Source of the DNA: an uncultured bacterium
GTDB lineage: Bacteria > Verrucomicrobiota > Lentisphaeria > Victivallales > UBA1829
Length of the DNA stretch: 64,000 nucleotides
Assembly (NCBI GenBank): GCA_902778895.1
Contig: CACYZF010000012.1
Location: 1 to 64,000, forward strand
Direction of reading: 5' to 3'
The translations under genes and the position numbers were made by a program. The notes under the pieces were generated by a model that was given only the letters and a program-made list of their open reading frames with translations, searched no databases and was not told the origin of the DNA. The stretch's first letter is position 1; every line of letters starts with the position of its first letter. Shown here piece after piece: positions 7,556 to 14,947 of the stretch.

Positions 7556-7857
7556 GTTTTTTCTCCAATTTGGGGGTTGTTCCGCGATATTTGAGCGGTT
7601 GAATAGTCGGTTCGATTTGAAACATGCGACCCTGTCCGCATGAACGCACGTTCCGGCATAACTCTGCGGCGTGTGGCATAATTTGACATAGGCTGCATGG
7701 TGAAATGAAATCCGCAGGCTCGCGACAGGAAGCCCTGACGGAGGCGAAGAGACCTGCCGACGAACCTGCGGAAAAGATTCGGATTTCTTCGAAATTGAAC
7801 TTGACTTATCGGAAAAGGCATCATGTGAGAAAATTGGGGAGCCGGAGCTCCCCGGCA

Positions 7858-8019
7858 TTATTTGATGGTCTCGGCGAAGGCCTCGGCCTCCTCCAGTGTG
7901 GCGAAAGTCTGGCAGTACATCCAGCCAAATTCGTTGATCCCGTATCGGACGAGGAATCCGGCCTTCGGCATCCCCGGCCTCCAGTTGTCTCCGTTGATTT
8001 GTTCAATTTCGTATTCCAT
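7858..8019 (-). CDS. Small array protein of unknown function
   Basis: 53 residues starting MEYEIEQINGDNWRPGMPKAGFLVR (given here in full context of its first strand). The start at 8019 follows AGGAGATGCAAT. The C-terminal half FGWMYCQTFATLEEAEAFAETIK looks like a beta strand plus helix. It is last in the cassette begun at 8646 and separated from 8071-8538 by a perfect hairpin CCCGGCGC/GCGCCGGG. A further hairpin with a short U-run follows near 7837-7854 and probably terminates the cassette. Confidence 0.55.
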   Translation of the reverse strand: MEYEIEQINGDNWRPGMPKAGFLVRYGINEFGWMYCQTFATLEEAEAFAETIK

Positions 8020-8070
8020 ATTGCATCTCCTGATTACCCGGCGCATTTGGCGCCGGGTCTGGTTTTCTGT

Positions 8071-8538
8071 TCAGTCGACCTCGATGAATCTGGTGGTGGG
8101 TTTCGTGCGGAAGGCTTCTTCGACCTTTTCGCAGTAGGCATCGAAGTCCTCCGTCTCGGTCGGGAAATCTTTTTCTTCGAGGAAGTTGTTCCACATCACG
8201 CCGTCCGCGTGGAGTTCGTATTCTCCGTACTGGTCGGTCATAAGCTCCTCGTATGCCATGCGGAACTTTTTGATGTTGGCCTTGCTTCTGAGCCAGCGGA
8301 ACATATCGATGAACTCGCCATCGCTGTATCCCCACTTGACCCAGCCACCGATGCTGACTTCGGCGGCGGCCTGTTCGCAGTGGGCGTCGAAGAGGTAGCG
8401 TTTATCGTTTCCGAAGAAGGCCCCGACGTTTTCGCGGCGGGCGATTGCGAAGCTTGTCTGGAGCATTTTGTTGAGTTCCTTGGCTTCGGTCTCGGTTTCG
8501 GTTTCGAGCAGGATTTCGATGAAGCAGTTGTTTGCCAT
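8071..8538 (-). CDS. Array protein of unknown function, possibly ferredoxin-like fold
   Basis: 155 residues. It begins MANNCFIEILLETETETEAKE and continues with GNDKRYLFDAHCEQA, GGWVKWGYSDGEF and a long acidic helix (LEEKDFPTETEDFDAYCEKV). The alternating strand-helix pattern recalls the small api/YubB-type ferredoxin-like proteins of phages and plasmids, but I cannot assign it firmly. Ribosome-binding site CCGGAGG. It follows the 31-codon ORF 8551-8646 by 12 bases. Confidence 0.55.
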   Translation of the reverse strand: MANNCFIEILLETETETEAKELNKMLQTSFAIARRENVGAFFGNDKRYLFDAHCEQAAAEVSIGGWVKWGYSDGEFIDMFRWLRSKANIKKFRMAYEELMTDQYGEYELHADGVMWNNFLEEKDFPTETEDFDAYCEKVEEAFRTKPTTRFIEVD

Positions 8539-8550
8539 GATGTCCTCCGG

Positions 8551-8646
8551 TCAGCGATTCATGCTGAAGTTGTCGTTCATGGTTGCTTCGCTGGATTCAG
8601 CCTGGGCTGTCGCTCTGGCTCCGTCGTTTCTGATGTTTTCCATCAT
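8551..8646 (-). CDS. 31-residue peptide heading cassette 3
   Basis: A short ORF starting MMENIRNDGARATAQAE and ending NMNR-like (…NFSMNR). It has a good ribosome-binding site (ACGGAGGAC) and sits exactly where the first gene of the other cassettes sits, about 65 bases after promoter element 3. It is followed immediately by the ribosome-binding site of 8071-8538. It may be a leader peptide or a real micro-protein. There is no similarity I recognise. Confidence 0.4.
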   Translation of the reverse strand: MMENIRNDGARATAQAESSEATMNDNFSMNR

Positions 8647-8712
8647 CGTTGTCCTCCGTCAGTTGGAGTTTTTGTTTGGTTCGCGCGGCCTCGTTCAGCC
8701 TCGCTCTGTGTA

Positions 8713-8743
8713 TTAATTAAGCGTAGAATTCGAGTTAATCCAG
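8713..8743 (-). promoter_or_regulatory. Array promoter element 3
   Basis: CTGGAT - 17 bp - TTAATTAA on the minus strand. The gap 8647-8946 holds this element, two upstream repeat units and the terminator at 8919-8936. Confidence 0.6.
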
Positions 8744-8918
8744 TTTTTTATCGAAGAAATATCAATTATTCTTTCAGTTTCTTTTTGTGGGGTTTTAACA
8801 GCCTCATAACGAGGTAATCGGAATTGCAAGTCTGGAAGCGAAGAAAAACAGAAGAAACTTCCACAGCATGGTATTTCTGAATAGCAAATCGAAATGCGAA
8901 AATTCTCGAAAAAAGATT

Positions 8919-8936
8919 GCCCGGCGGATGCCGGGC
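8919..8936 (-). terminator. Rho-independent terminator of the 8947-9471 gene
   Basis: Minus strand GCCCGGC-ATCC-GCCGGGC followed after a few bases by TTTTTT; it starts ten bases after the stop codon. Confidence 0.65.
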
Positions 8937-8946
8937 TGGTTGATGT

Positions 8947-9471
8947 TCAGTTGTACATCGCGAGGATTTCTTCATAGATGGCTTTCGCCGCCTTGCTTCT
9001 GGGCCGGACGTCCCAGCCGCGGTCGTAGTTCACGAGCGGTTCGATTTCCCCCTCCTCGCGAATCCAGAGCTTGGAGATTCTGCCGTTCTGGATTCCGTAC
9101 TTGCTCGGCTCCTCGAAGTGTTTCACGTTGATATGGTAGATTGTTTTCTCGAACAGCGCTTCGGCAATCGTCCATGCTCCATCGTGTTTTACGATTTTGA
9201 TCATTTTGTGCGGGCCTTCCGTAAACCCTTCTTCGATTGTCCCAGGGTTGAGGAACATGTTGAACAGCTCGCACACATCTTTGAAGATGGCAAGTTCCAC
9301 CGAGGCGTCATGAACCTCTTCTTCGCCCAACGTAATCCAGACCGACGTTCTCGGTCTATAGATGCCGTCTTTGCCTTTCTCTCTGATGCTTCTGATGTTG
9401 ATGTCGTAGGTTTTTCCATTGACCTCTTTTCTGGCTCTCGTCCAGATGTCGTTCTGACTGATGATTTTCAT
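8947..9471 (-). CDS. Array protein with a duplicated ~80-residue domain
   Basis: 174 residues made of two related halves. Residues 1-80 start MKIISQNDIWTRARKEVNGKTYDI; residues 88-174 start MIKIVKHDGAWTIAEAL and carry YGIQNGRISKLWIREEGE then NYDRGWDVRP and EEILAMYN. The second half is a full match to the single-domain proteins 9937-10194 and 10491-10727 (YGI/AGIGxGxI, YDxxW, final FN). The DUF7678 family may be the right name; this is tentative. First and only gene of its cassette, with ribosome-binding site GGAGG. Confidence 0.6.
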   Translation of the reverse strand: MKIISQNDIWTRARKEVNGKTYDINIRSIREKGKDGIYRPRTSVWITLGEEEVHDASVELAIFKDVCELFNMFLNPGTIEEGFTEGPHKMIKIVKHDGAWTIAEALFEKTIYHINVKHFEEPSKYGIQNGRISKLWIREEGEIEPLVNYDRGWDVRPRSKAAKAIYEEILAMYN

Positions 9472-9540
9472 CGTCGTTTGCCTCCGTCGTTTGGAGTTTT
9501 TGGTTTGGTTCGCGCGACCTCGTTCAGCCTCGCTCTGCTA

Positions 9541-9571
9541 TTAATTAAGCGCATAAACAACTTTAATCCAG
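9541..9571 (-). promoter_or_regulatory. Array promoter element 4
   Basis: CTGGAT - 17 bp - TTAATTAA on the minus strand. Further upstream, units containing AAGTCG...GAAGAAA recur near 9638 and 9696 (plus-strand reading). The gap 9472-9754 holds these and the terminator at 9728-9743. Confidence 0.6.
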
Positions 9572-9727
9572 TCGTTTATCGAAGAAACATGATTATTTCT
9601 TTTTGCTCTGCTCATAACGAGGTTATCGGAATATCAAGTCGGAAAGCGAAGAAATAATGATAACTCTTTCAGAGCATGGTATTTCCGAATAGCAAGTCGA
9701 CATTTGAAGAAAAACGAAAAAAGAATG

Positions 9728-9743
9728 CCCGCCATCCGGCGGG
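9728..9743 (-). terminator. Terminator of cassette 5
   Basis: Minus strand CCCGCC-GGAT-GGCGGG (written 5' to 3' as stem, loop, stem) followed by TTCTTTTTTC. It lies 11 bases after the stop of the small Cys-rich ORF 9755-9928. Confidence 0.6.
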
Positions 9744-9754
9744 TCAGTTTTTTG

Positions 9755-9928
9755 CTATGGGCGTCGACCTTGCAGATTCTTTTGCCGTTGGGATTGAGCC
9801 CAGCGTTTTTTCCCGTAAGGACACGTTCTTCGAAGTGGACACCAGACTCCGCAGACGCTTTTGCAGAGAGGATAAATCAGAATTCCCGTGCCTCGCATGG
9901 GCTGTCCCGTTTTGCCGTGATTTTCCAT
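9755..9928 (-). CDS. 57-residue Cys-rich basic peptide
   Basis: Starts MENHGKTGQPMRGTGILIYPL and contains CKSVCGVWC and a further Cys in RRTCPYGKK, four Cys in all, with a basic C-terminus. The start at 9928 has GAGGAAAAAA before it and lies eight bases after the stop of 9937-10194. A zinc-binding micro-protein is possible. I recognise no family. Confidence 0.45.
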   Translation of the reverse strand: MENHGKTGQPMRGTGILIYPLCKSVCGVWCPLRRTCPYGKKRWAQSQRQKNLQGRRP

Positions 9929-9936
9929 TTTTTTCC

Positions 9937-10194
9937 TCAGTTGAACAGGTTGATTATTTCTTCGAGGATTTCTTCCGCTACCTTGGTGTGCGGCTTGATT
10001 TCCCATGCATGGTCGTAGACGATGCAGAATATTCCGCTGTTGACAGGCCGGACACGCAGGCGGATAACTTTGCCACCTGCAATTCCGTATCGATTCGGTC
10101 TGGCGGCAACTGTGAAGCTGACCTTGTATGTTGTGCCGCGGATGGTCGTGCGGCCTTCCGTCCACATTTCGTTCGAGCTAATGATTTCAATCAT
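9937..10194 (-). CDS. Single-domain array protein (YGI...YDxxW...FN family)
   Basis: 85 residues starting MIEIISSNEMWTEGRTTIRG, with RYGIAGGKVIRLRVRP, VYDHAWEIKPHTK and the final EEIINLFN. It matches the second half of 8947-9471 and 10491-10727. The start at 10194 is the only one placing the N-terminal strand in register with its paralogues. Third to fourth gene in the cassette starting at 11034. Confidence 0.6.
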   Translation of the reverse strand: MIEIISSNEMWTEGRTTIRGTTYKVSFTVAARPNRYGIAGGKVIRLRVRPVNSGIFCIVYDHAWEIKPHTKVAEEILEEIINLFN

Positions 10195-10247
10195 CTTTTT
10201 TCCTGATTGGGGAACTGGCCTTTCGACCGGCTCCCGTTGTTTGTGGT

Positions 10248-10478
10248 TCAGCCTGCTTTCCGGATTGCTTCGAGTATGTGTCGCGCGGCTGCGAACAGCT
10301 CTTTTGCCGATTCGGTCATTTCGTCGTCTTCGGTGTGGATTTCGAGGAACTCGATATGTTGTTCGAGCTTGTCGAGGTCGCCGTTCCATACTTCGCCGAT
10401 TCCGCTCGGTTCCCCGGTCGCGCAGTAGCAGGCGCTGTCGATTGCGTTGATCAGGAGCTCGATTTCTTTTCTGGTCAT
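10248..10478 (-). CDS. Small helical array protein
   Basis: 76 residues starting MTRKEIELLINAIDSACYCA, acidic and predicted mostly helical, ending FAAARHILEAIRKAG. Ribosome-binding site AAAGGA. No recognised family. It lies between two members of the YGI/YDxxW/FN family within one cassette. Confidence 0.55.
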   Translation of the reverse strand: MTRKEIELLINAIDSACYCATGEPSGIGEVWNGDLDKLEQHIEFLEIHTEDDEMTESAKELFAAARHILEAIRKAG

Positions 10479-10490
10479 GGTTGCGTCCTT

Positions 10491-10727
10491 TCAGTTGAAC
10501 TGCTCAATCATGTCGGTCACGATTTCGTGGAGCACGAGGTTCGTGCCTGGCGGGGTAATCCATCTGCCGTCGTAGCGGCAGAGGATTTTACGTTCGCCGC
10601 TTTTGCGGATTTCAAGCCTGTCGATACGGCCTTTGCCGATCCCCGCCTCGACCGGGTCGCGATGCCAGTTCAGCTTTACATAGTAGCCAACGCCGTTGCG
10701 TTTGTAACCTTTGATTCGGATTTCCAT
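10491..10727 (-). CDS. Single-domain array protein (YGI...YDxxW...FN family), second copy
   Basis: 78 residues starting MEIRIKGYKRNGVGYYVKL, with AGIGKGRIDRLEIRKSGE, CRYDGRWITPPG and the final DMIEQFN. The start at 10727 follows AAGGAG. It is related to 9937-10194 and the C-terminal half of 8947-9471. Function unknown. Confidence 0.6.
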   Translation of the reverse strand: MEIRIKGYKRNGVGYYVKLNWHRDPVEAGIGKGRIDRLEIRKSGERKILCRYDGRWITPPGTNLVLHEIVTDMIEQFN

Positions 10728-10782
10728 GTTCCGGTCTCCTTGGAGGGCATGACCCGCTTTCGCGGGCCATGCGGTTTGGGGT

Positions 10783-11034
10783 TCAGTCTTCGTCCTCGTG
10801 TTCGTCCTCGAACTCGTACTCGTCGTCTTCCTCTTCGTCGCCGAAGCAGACGTCGAACCAGTCGGCCACCACGCAGAGGAGTTTGTTGTAGTCGCCGGAG
10901 GTTGCTTCGGCGTGGAACTCATCCCAGAGGTCCATCTTGTGGTTTTGTCTCAGTGCGCGCATCGCGTGGCCCAGAATGCAGAACGCATTGCTGTCCACTC
11001 CTTCCAGGTTGAGCTTGATGTTTGTCTTGCTCAT
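10783..11034 (-). CDS. Acidic-tailed array protein (LEGVDSNAF family)
   Basis: 83 residues starting MSKTNIKLNLEGVDSNAFCIL, with an EATSGDYNKLL segment and an extremely acidic tail (Asp/Glu run of about 18 residues broken by Tyr and Phe). The LEGVDGNAF...ATSGDYDHLL pattern belongs to short proteins common in plasmids and phages, role unknown. Such acidic tails are also seen in DNA-mimic or anti-restriction proteins; for this gene that is speculation. First gene of cassette 5; ribosome-binding site GGAGG. Confidence 0.6.
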   Translation of the reverse strand: MSKTNIKLNLEGVDSNAFCILGHAMRALRQNHKMDLWDEFHAEATSGDYNKLLCVVADWFDVCFGDEEEDDEYEFEDEHEDED

Positions 11035-11102
11035 GTTTGCCTCCGTCATTTGGAGTTTTTCGTTTTGTTCGCAGGCGGCCCGTGCCGCCCGCTCGACATT
11101 AC

Positions 11103-11133
11103 TTAATTAAGCGCATAATTCGTTAATAGCCAG
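11103..11133 (-). promoter_or_regulatory. Array promoter element 5
   Basis: CTGGCT - 17 bp - TTAATTAA on the minus strand. It is followed by the perfect leader hairpin GGCGGC-CCGT-GCCGCC (11074-11089, plus-strand reading). SD sequestration is possible because CTCC precedes GGAG by seven bases. Confidence 0.65.
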
Positions 11134-11189
11134 TCGATTAACGAATAAAAAGCGGTTTTTATCGCTTTTTTATGCCTGTTCAGTTTGAG

Positions 11190-11440
11190 GGAAATGGAAT
11201 ATGTCTAATCAGTGACGAAAGATGGTCGGAGCATGAACAAAGAATAAGTCAAGTCGAAAAGCAAAGAAAGATGATTAATTCTTCCGAGCATGAATCAAGC
11301 GGAAGTCAAGTCGAAAAGCAAAGAAATAACGGAAAAAGATTCTGTAACTCAGTTTTGAATAAATCCAGTGATTTTCAGAAGAAAAAACAAAGATTCTTCG
11401 AATATGTTTTTTTCAAAAAATCCAATCTTTTTTCGGAATA
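11190..11440 (-). repeat. Degenerate ~58-bp repeats upstream of cassette 5
   Basis: Reading the plus strand, units of the form GAGCATGAA...AAGTCAAGTCGAAAAGCAAAGAAA recur with the AGTCG core near 11253 and 11310, and weaker copies near 11199, 11368 and 11425, a spacing of 54-66 bp and mostly 57-58. Read toward the gene, each unit contains TTCGACTTGACTT. The rest of the 611-base gap (11035-11645) holds the block at 11500-11595 shared with 13.5 and 14.4 kb. I see no gene in the gap. Confidence 0.6.
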
Positions 11441-11645
11441 ATTCCGAGAAATATCGGAAAAGAATAATCCTGCTTTGCTCTGCCTTCTTCAATTTCGATT
11501 TTGGCAAACAACGGCCTTTTATGCCGATTTGTCCGATTCTGCATAGAGGGTCGCATTTATTAATAGGTCGAAAGCCTGTGTCACGCGACAGATAGCCCAA
11601 ATTGAGCGGGGAAAGCCCGCCATTGCCGACGGGCGCATATCGAAA

Positions 11646-11936
11646 TTACTCGGTTGCTTCTATGTAGTATGACATGTAAAGTCCGGCCTTTGCGCCGCAA
11701 ACGTAATATGCAAACGAGTCCACGAGACCGAGGAAATCGTTTCTGACGCCGATTTCATCTATCACAAACTCTTTGCGCCATTCCCGGTTCCAAACCTGAT
11801 ATTTCCAAGTTTTTTCCGGATTCAGTCTGCACGGGCAGATGATAACGTCTCGACCTGCCATGTAGGCAGTCAGGGCTTCTGTCTTGGTCACACGCCGGAA
11901 TGTCCGTTTTTCGTACTTGATGATTTTCCGTTTCAT
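11646..11936 (-). CDS. Array protein of unknown function
   Basis: 96 residues starting MKRKIIKYEKRTFRRVTKTEA, with ALTAYMAGRDVIICPCRLNPEK and a C-terminal YYVCGAKAGLYMSYYIEA. The TKxEAlxaYxAGxxVxlCPC pattern is shared by small mobile-element proteins of unknown role. Ribosome-binding site GGAG. Second gene of cassette 6; a GC hairpin near 11955-11975 separates it from 11988-12404. Confidence 0.55.
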   Translation of the reverse strand: MKRKIIKYEKRTFRRVTKTEALTAYMAGRDVIICPCRLNPEKTWKYQVWNREWRKEFVIDEIGVRNDFLGLVDSFAYYVCGAKAGLYMSYYIEATE

Positions 11937-11987
11937 ATTCAGTGCTCCGATGGGGATGCCCCGCCTCGCGGCGGGGCCGAGACTGTT

Positions 11988-12404
11988 TTATTCAGTGAAC
12001 CCGAGAAGTTCTTCGGTTTCCTTGTAGACCTGTTCGACGATGGTTGCATCAAGAGTGTCTGCTGTCGGACGCACATCGTCCATCCCGTTCACGAAGTAGA
12101 AGGCCACGTTTTCTGCCCACTCTTTCAGCCCATCAACAGTTTCACCATCGGTATGTTTGAGGTATCTGAACTCGATTTTCTCCGCGAGCTTTTTCGTCGC
12201 GATGTCCGACACGACTCGCATTGTTTCGTTGAAGAACTCCCATGCCTGCGATTCGTTCAGGTCACGGGCTCTGCTGAAGATTTCCGCGACATCATCGAAG
12301 AATCCGTCTGAGATGTTCATCTTCAGGCTTTTCATGATTCCTTCGAGGTAGGTCATGTCGAGCCACGCGGCCGCGTTCACTTTGTTCTTGGTTTCTTGCT
12401 TCAT
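11988..12404 (-). CDS. Helical array protein, copy 1
   Basis: 138 residues starting MKQETKNKVNAAAWLDMTYLE. It is a paralogue of 14480-14890 over its whole length: LEGIMKSLKM, DGFFDDVAEI, LKEWAENVAFYFVN and ELLGF. Predicted all-helical. Function unknown. First gene of cassette 6, preceded by CGGAGGCAAAC and promoter element 6. Confidence 0.6.
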   Translation of the reverse strand: MKQETKNKVNAAAWLDMTYLEGIMKSLKMNISDGFFDDVAEIFSRARDLNESQAWEFFNETMRVVSDIATKKLAEKIEFRYLKHTDGETVDGLKEWAENVAFYFVNGMDDVRPTADTLDATIVEQVYKETEELLGFTE

Positions 12405-12476
12405 GTTTGCCTCCGTTCGTTGGCGTTTGTTTTTTTGAGGTTTTCTGCGGTTGGTTTCCCTTCCGCCCTACGCTTA

Positions 12477-12507
12477 TTAATTAAGCGTGGATTTCGTTAA
12501 TAGCCAG
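12477..12507 (-). promoter_or_regulatory. Array promoter element 6
   Basis: CTGGCT - 17 bp - TTAATTAA on the minus strand, with ACGCTTA-TTAAT-TAAGCGT forming a 7-bp-arm inverted repeat across the -10 region. The gap 12405-12779 holds it, degraded upstream repeats (AAGTCAAAAAGCGGAGAAA near 12594) and the terminator at 12741-12766. Confidence 0.65.
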
Positions 12508-12740
12508 TAATTTTATGAAGAAAGAGCATTTTTATTTCGATAAAATAAAAGAAACGTTTTCCCGTACTCAGAATGAGGTAAAAGAGAAATATCAAGTCAA
12601 AAAGCGGAGAAAGCCAGAAGGATTATTAATTCCGCAGTTTTGGATAAATCAGGCAGGATTCGGAAGATTTATCGAAGAAAGATTCATTCTTCTTTTTTCG
12701 AAAAGTCGAGTTTAATTCCGGGAAATAAAGGAATAAAAGG

Positions 12741-12766
12741 GCATGCCCCGATTATGCGGGGCATGC
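12741..12766 (-). terminator. Terminator of the 12780-13082 gene
   Basis: Perfect 10-bp stem GCATGCCCCG / CGGGGCATGC with a 6-nt loop; on the minus strand it is followed by CCTTTTATT. Confidence 0.65.
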
Positions 12767-12779
12767 AGTTTGGGGTTAA

Positions 12780-13082
12780 TCAGTCCCAGCACACGCACAG
12801 TGAGAAGTTTCTGATTTTCGCCTTGATGAGTTTCTCGGCCACGTCCTTAACCCACTTCACATTCCGTTCAATGTCTTGGTAGCGGCCGGAACCATCGACA
12901 TCGGTAATCTTTCCTTTCTCGCAGATTACCGCGGCACTCCAGCCATCACCCCAGGCCTTGCCGTTTGTTTCGATTCGGAATGGTTTCCCTGGCGTCCCAC
13001 TTCCCGTGATTTCGAGTTCCCAGGGCTTGACTTCTTCCCGGACGATTTTTGTTGCGATTGCGATTTTTTCAGCTTTCTTCAT
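12780..13082 (-). CDS. Array protein of unknown function
   Basis: 100 residues starting MKKAEKIAIATKIVREEVKP, with a central GDGWSAAVICEKGKITDVDG and a C-terminal NFSLCVCWD. It looks like an alpha/beta single domain. I know no family. Sole gene of cassette 7, with ribosome-binding site GGAGG seven bases from the ATG. Confidence 0.55.
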   Translation of the reverse strand: MKKAEKIAIATKIVREEVKPWELEITGSGTPGKPFRIETNGKAWGDGWSAAVICEKGKITDVDGSGRYQDIERNVKWVKDVAEKLIKAKIRNFSLCVCWD

Positions 13083-13154
13083 GTTTGCCTCCGTTCGTTG
13101 GCTTTGTTTGTTTTGAGGTTCTCTGCGGCAGGCTTCCCCGCCGCCCTACGTTTA

Positions 13155-13185
13155 TTAATTAAGCGTGAAATTGTTTAATATCCAG
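13155..13185 (-). promoter_or_regulatory. Array promoter element 7
   Basis: CTGGAT - 17 bp - TTAATTAA on the minus strand. The leader hairpin GCGGC/GCCGC (13125-13144) and about 70 bases down to the ATG are nearly identical to those of element 8. The gap 13083-13602 also holds upstream repeat units, the shared distal block (about 13450-13550) and the terminator at 13569-13586. Confidence 0.65.
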
Positions 13186-13568
13186 TTCTTTTATGAAGAA
13201 AAAGCGTTAATAGTCCGATAAAAACAAAGCCCCCTGCGCAATGCTCAGAATGAGGCAAAAGAGAAATATCAAGTTGAAATCAGAAGAAAGACCAGAGAAA
13301 TAAAAAATTCACGTTTTTGGATAAATCCAGTCGGATTCGGGAGATTTATCGAAGAAAGATTTGTTTCGTTTTTTTTTCGAAAAGTCAAGTTTTATTCCGG
13401 GAAATATCCGAAAAAGAATAATCCCGCTTTGCTCAGTCTTCTTCAAAATCGATTTCGCCAAACAACGGCCTTTTATGCCGATTTGTCCGATTCTGCATAG
13501 GGGATCGCATTTATTAATAGGTCGAAAGCCAGCGTCACGCGACACATAGCCTCAAGCGAGCAGAAAAA

Positions 13569-13586
13569 GCCCGCTGTCGCGCGGGC
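13569..13586 (-). terminator. Terminator of the 13603-13962 gene
   Basis: Minus strand GCCCGC-GCGACA-GCGGGC followed by TTTTT. The same hairpin with a weaker U-run recurs at 14450-14467 behind the next cassette. Confidence 0.6.
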
Positions 13587-13602
13587 GTTGGTTTATGTTA
13601 TG

Positions 13603-13962
13603 TCAACTTTTTCTATCTTCTCTGCAGGATGCACAGTGGCACGGTCTCCAGTCCGTTTCGTTGAGTCTCTGCCTGGCAAGGGTCAGGATGTCTCTGAACG
13701 CGGTTTGCAGAGGTGCGACCCGGTTTGACCACCTGTTGTTCAGCATCCTTTCAAGGTGTTCGCGGGCCTTCGCGATATCCGGCTTGTCGCTGATCCATTC
13801 CCGTTTCCCCGGATGCCATCCGATGGCTATTGAGACCTCTTCGGGGGTAACCGGGTCCTCACCGTAGGTTGCTCTGTAGATGGCGTATGCTGCGTCCATC
13901 AGGTAGATGACCTGCATCATCGCGTCGACTTGTTCATCGTGTCTCGGCATTTTCTTTTTCAT
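13603..13962 (-). CDS. Array protein of unknown function
   Basis: 119 residues starting MKKKMPRHDEQVDAMMQVIY, mostly helical, with EEVSIAIGWHPGKREWISD and a C-terminal CHCASC cluster. The Cys/His cluster may bind a metal ion. No family recognised. Sole gene of cassette 8; ribosome-binding site CGGAGGCAAAC. Confidence 0.55.
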   Translation of the reverse strand: MKKKMPRHDEQVDAMMQVIYLMDAAYAIYRATYGEDPVTPEEVSIAIGWHPGKREWISDKPDIAKAREHLERMLNNRWSNRVAPLQTAFRDILTLARQRLNETDWRPCHCASCREDRKS

Positions 13963-14034
13963 GTTTGCCTCCGTTCGTTGGCTTTGTTTGTTTTGAGGTT
14001 CTCTGCGGCAGGCTTCCCCGCCGCCCTACGCTTA

Positions 14035-14065
14035 TTAATTAAGCGTGGATTTCGTTAATAGCCAG
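14035..14065 (-). promoter_or_regulatory. Array promoter element 8
   Basis: CTGGCT - 17 bp - TTAATTAA on the minus strand, identical to element 6 over the 31-bp core. The gap 13963-14479 repeats the layout of 13083-13602 almost base for base, implying recent duplication or gene conversion. Confidence 0.65.
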
Positions 14066-14479
14066 TCCTTTTATGAAGAAAAAGCGTTAATAGTTCGATA
14101 AAAAACAAAAGCACCCTGCGCAATGCTCAAATTGAGGAAAAATGGAAATGTCAAATCGAAATCAGAAAAAAGACCGAAGAAATAAACATTTCGCGTTTTT
14201 GGATAAATCCAGTCGGATTCGGAGGATTTATCGAAGAAAGATTTGTTCCGCTTTTTTTCGAAAAGTCAAGTTTTATTTCGGGAAATATCCAAAAAAGAAT
14301 AATCCCACTTTGCTCTGCCGTCTTGAATTTCGATTTTGCCAATCAAGGGCCAGTTATGCCGATTTGGCCGAGTTAACATAGGTGGTCGCATTTTCTAATA
14401 GGTCTATCCGACGTATCACGCGACACATAGCCCTCTGTGTGCAGAAATAGCCCGCTGTCGCGCGGGCGTTGGTTCCGGA

Positions 14480-14890
14480 TTATTCGAATCCGAGGTGTTT
14501 CCTGATCACATTGTAAACTTCTGCTTCGACCGCTTTTTCGAGATTGTTCGCGTTCGGACATTTGCTGCCCCTTTCGTTCACGAAGTGCCTGGCAACTTTT
14601 TTTGCCCATTCTTTCAGTATGGCATCGTTCGCGGTCGCCCGGCTAAGATATTCCGCCTTGATTTTTTCTTCAAGTTTTATCAGGACAAGGTCGGTCGCAA
14701 GCTTCATCCCTCTTCTGTAGAGTTTCCAGCCTTTGTCCAAATCCTTATCGGGAATCTTGCACATGGCTTCTGCGAGGTCGTCCATAAAACCGTCCGCGCT
14801 TCGCATCTCAAGTCTTTTCATAATTCCTTCGAGGTGGAGCATTTTCTTGTGGACTCTTGCGGTCAGCTTGTCGATGTTTTCCTGTTTCAT
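14480..14890 (-). CDS. Helical array protein, copy 2
   Basis: 136 residues starting MKQENIDKLTARVHKKMLHLE, paralogue of 11988-12404 (LEGIMKRLEM, DGFMDDLAEA, LKEWAKKVARHFVN, KHLGF). Here it is the second gene of its cassette rather than the first, so paralogues have changed position between cassettes. Function unknown. Confidence 0.6.
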   Translation of the reverse strand: MKQENIDKLTARVHKKMLHLEGIMKRLEMRSADGFMDDLAEAMCKIPDKDLDKGWKLYRRGMKLATDLVLIKLEEKIKAEYLSRATANDAILKEWAKKVARHFVNERGSKCPNANNLEKAVEAEVYNVIRKHLGFE

Positions 14891-14947
14891 TTTGTTCTCC
14901 GTTTGTGGTTTTGGGAACCCGCCGTTCGGCGGGCTCCCGTTTGATGT

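Noticed and set aside
7705-8817. 370-codon plus-strand frame across array cassette 3
   Set aside because: Antisense to three supported small genes, a promoter element and gaps; no start signal.
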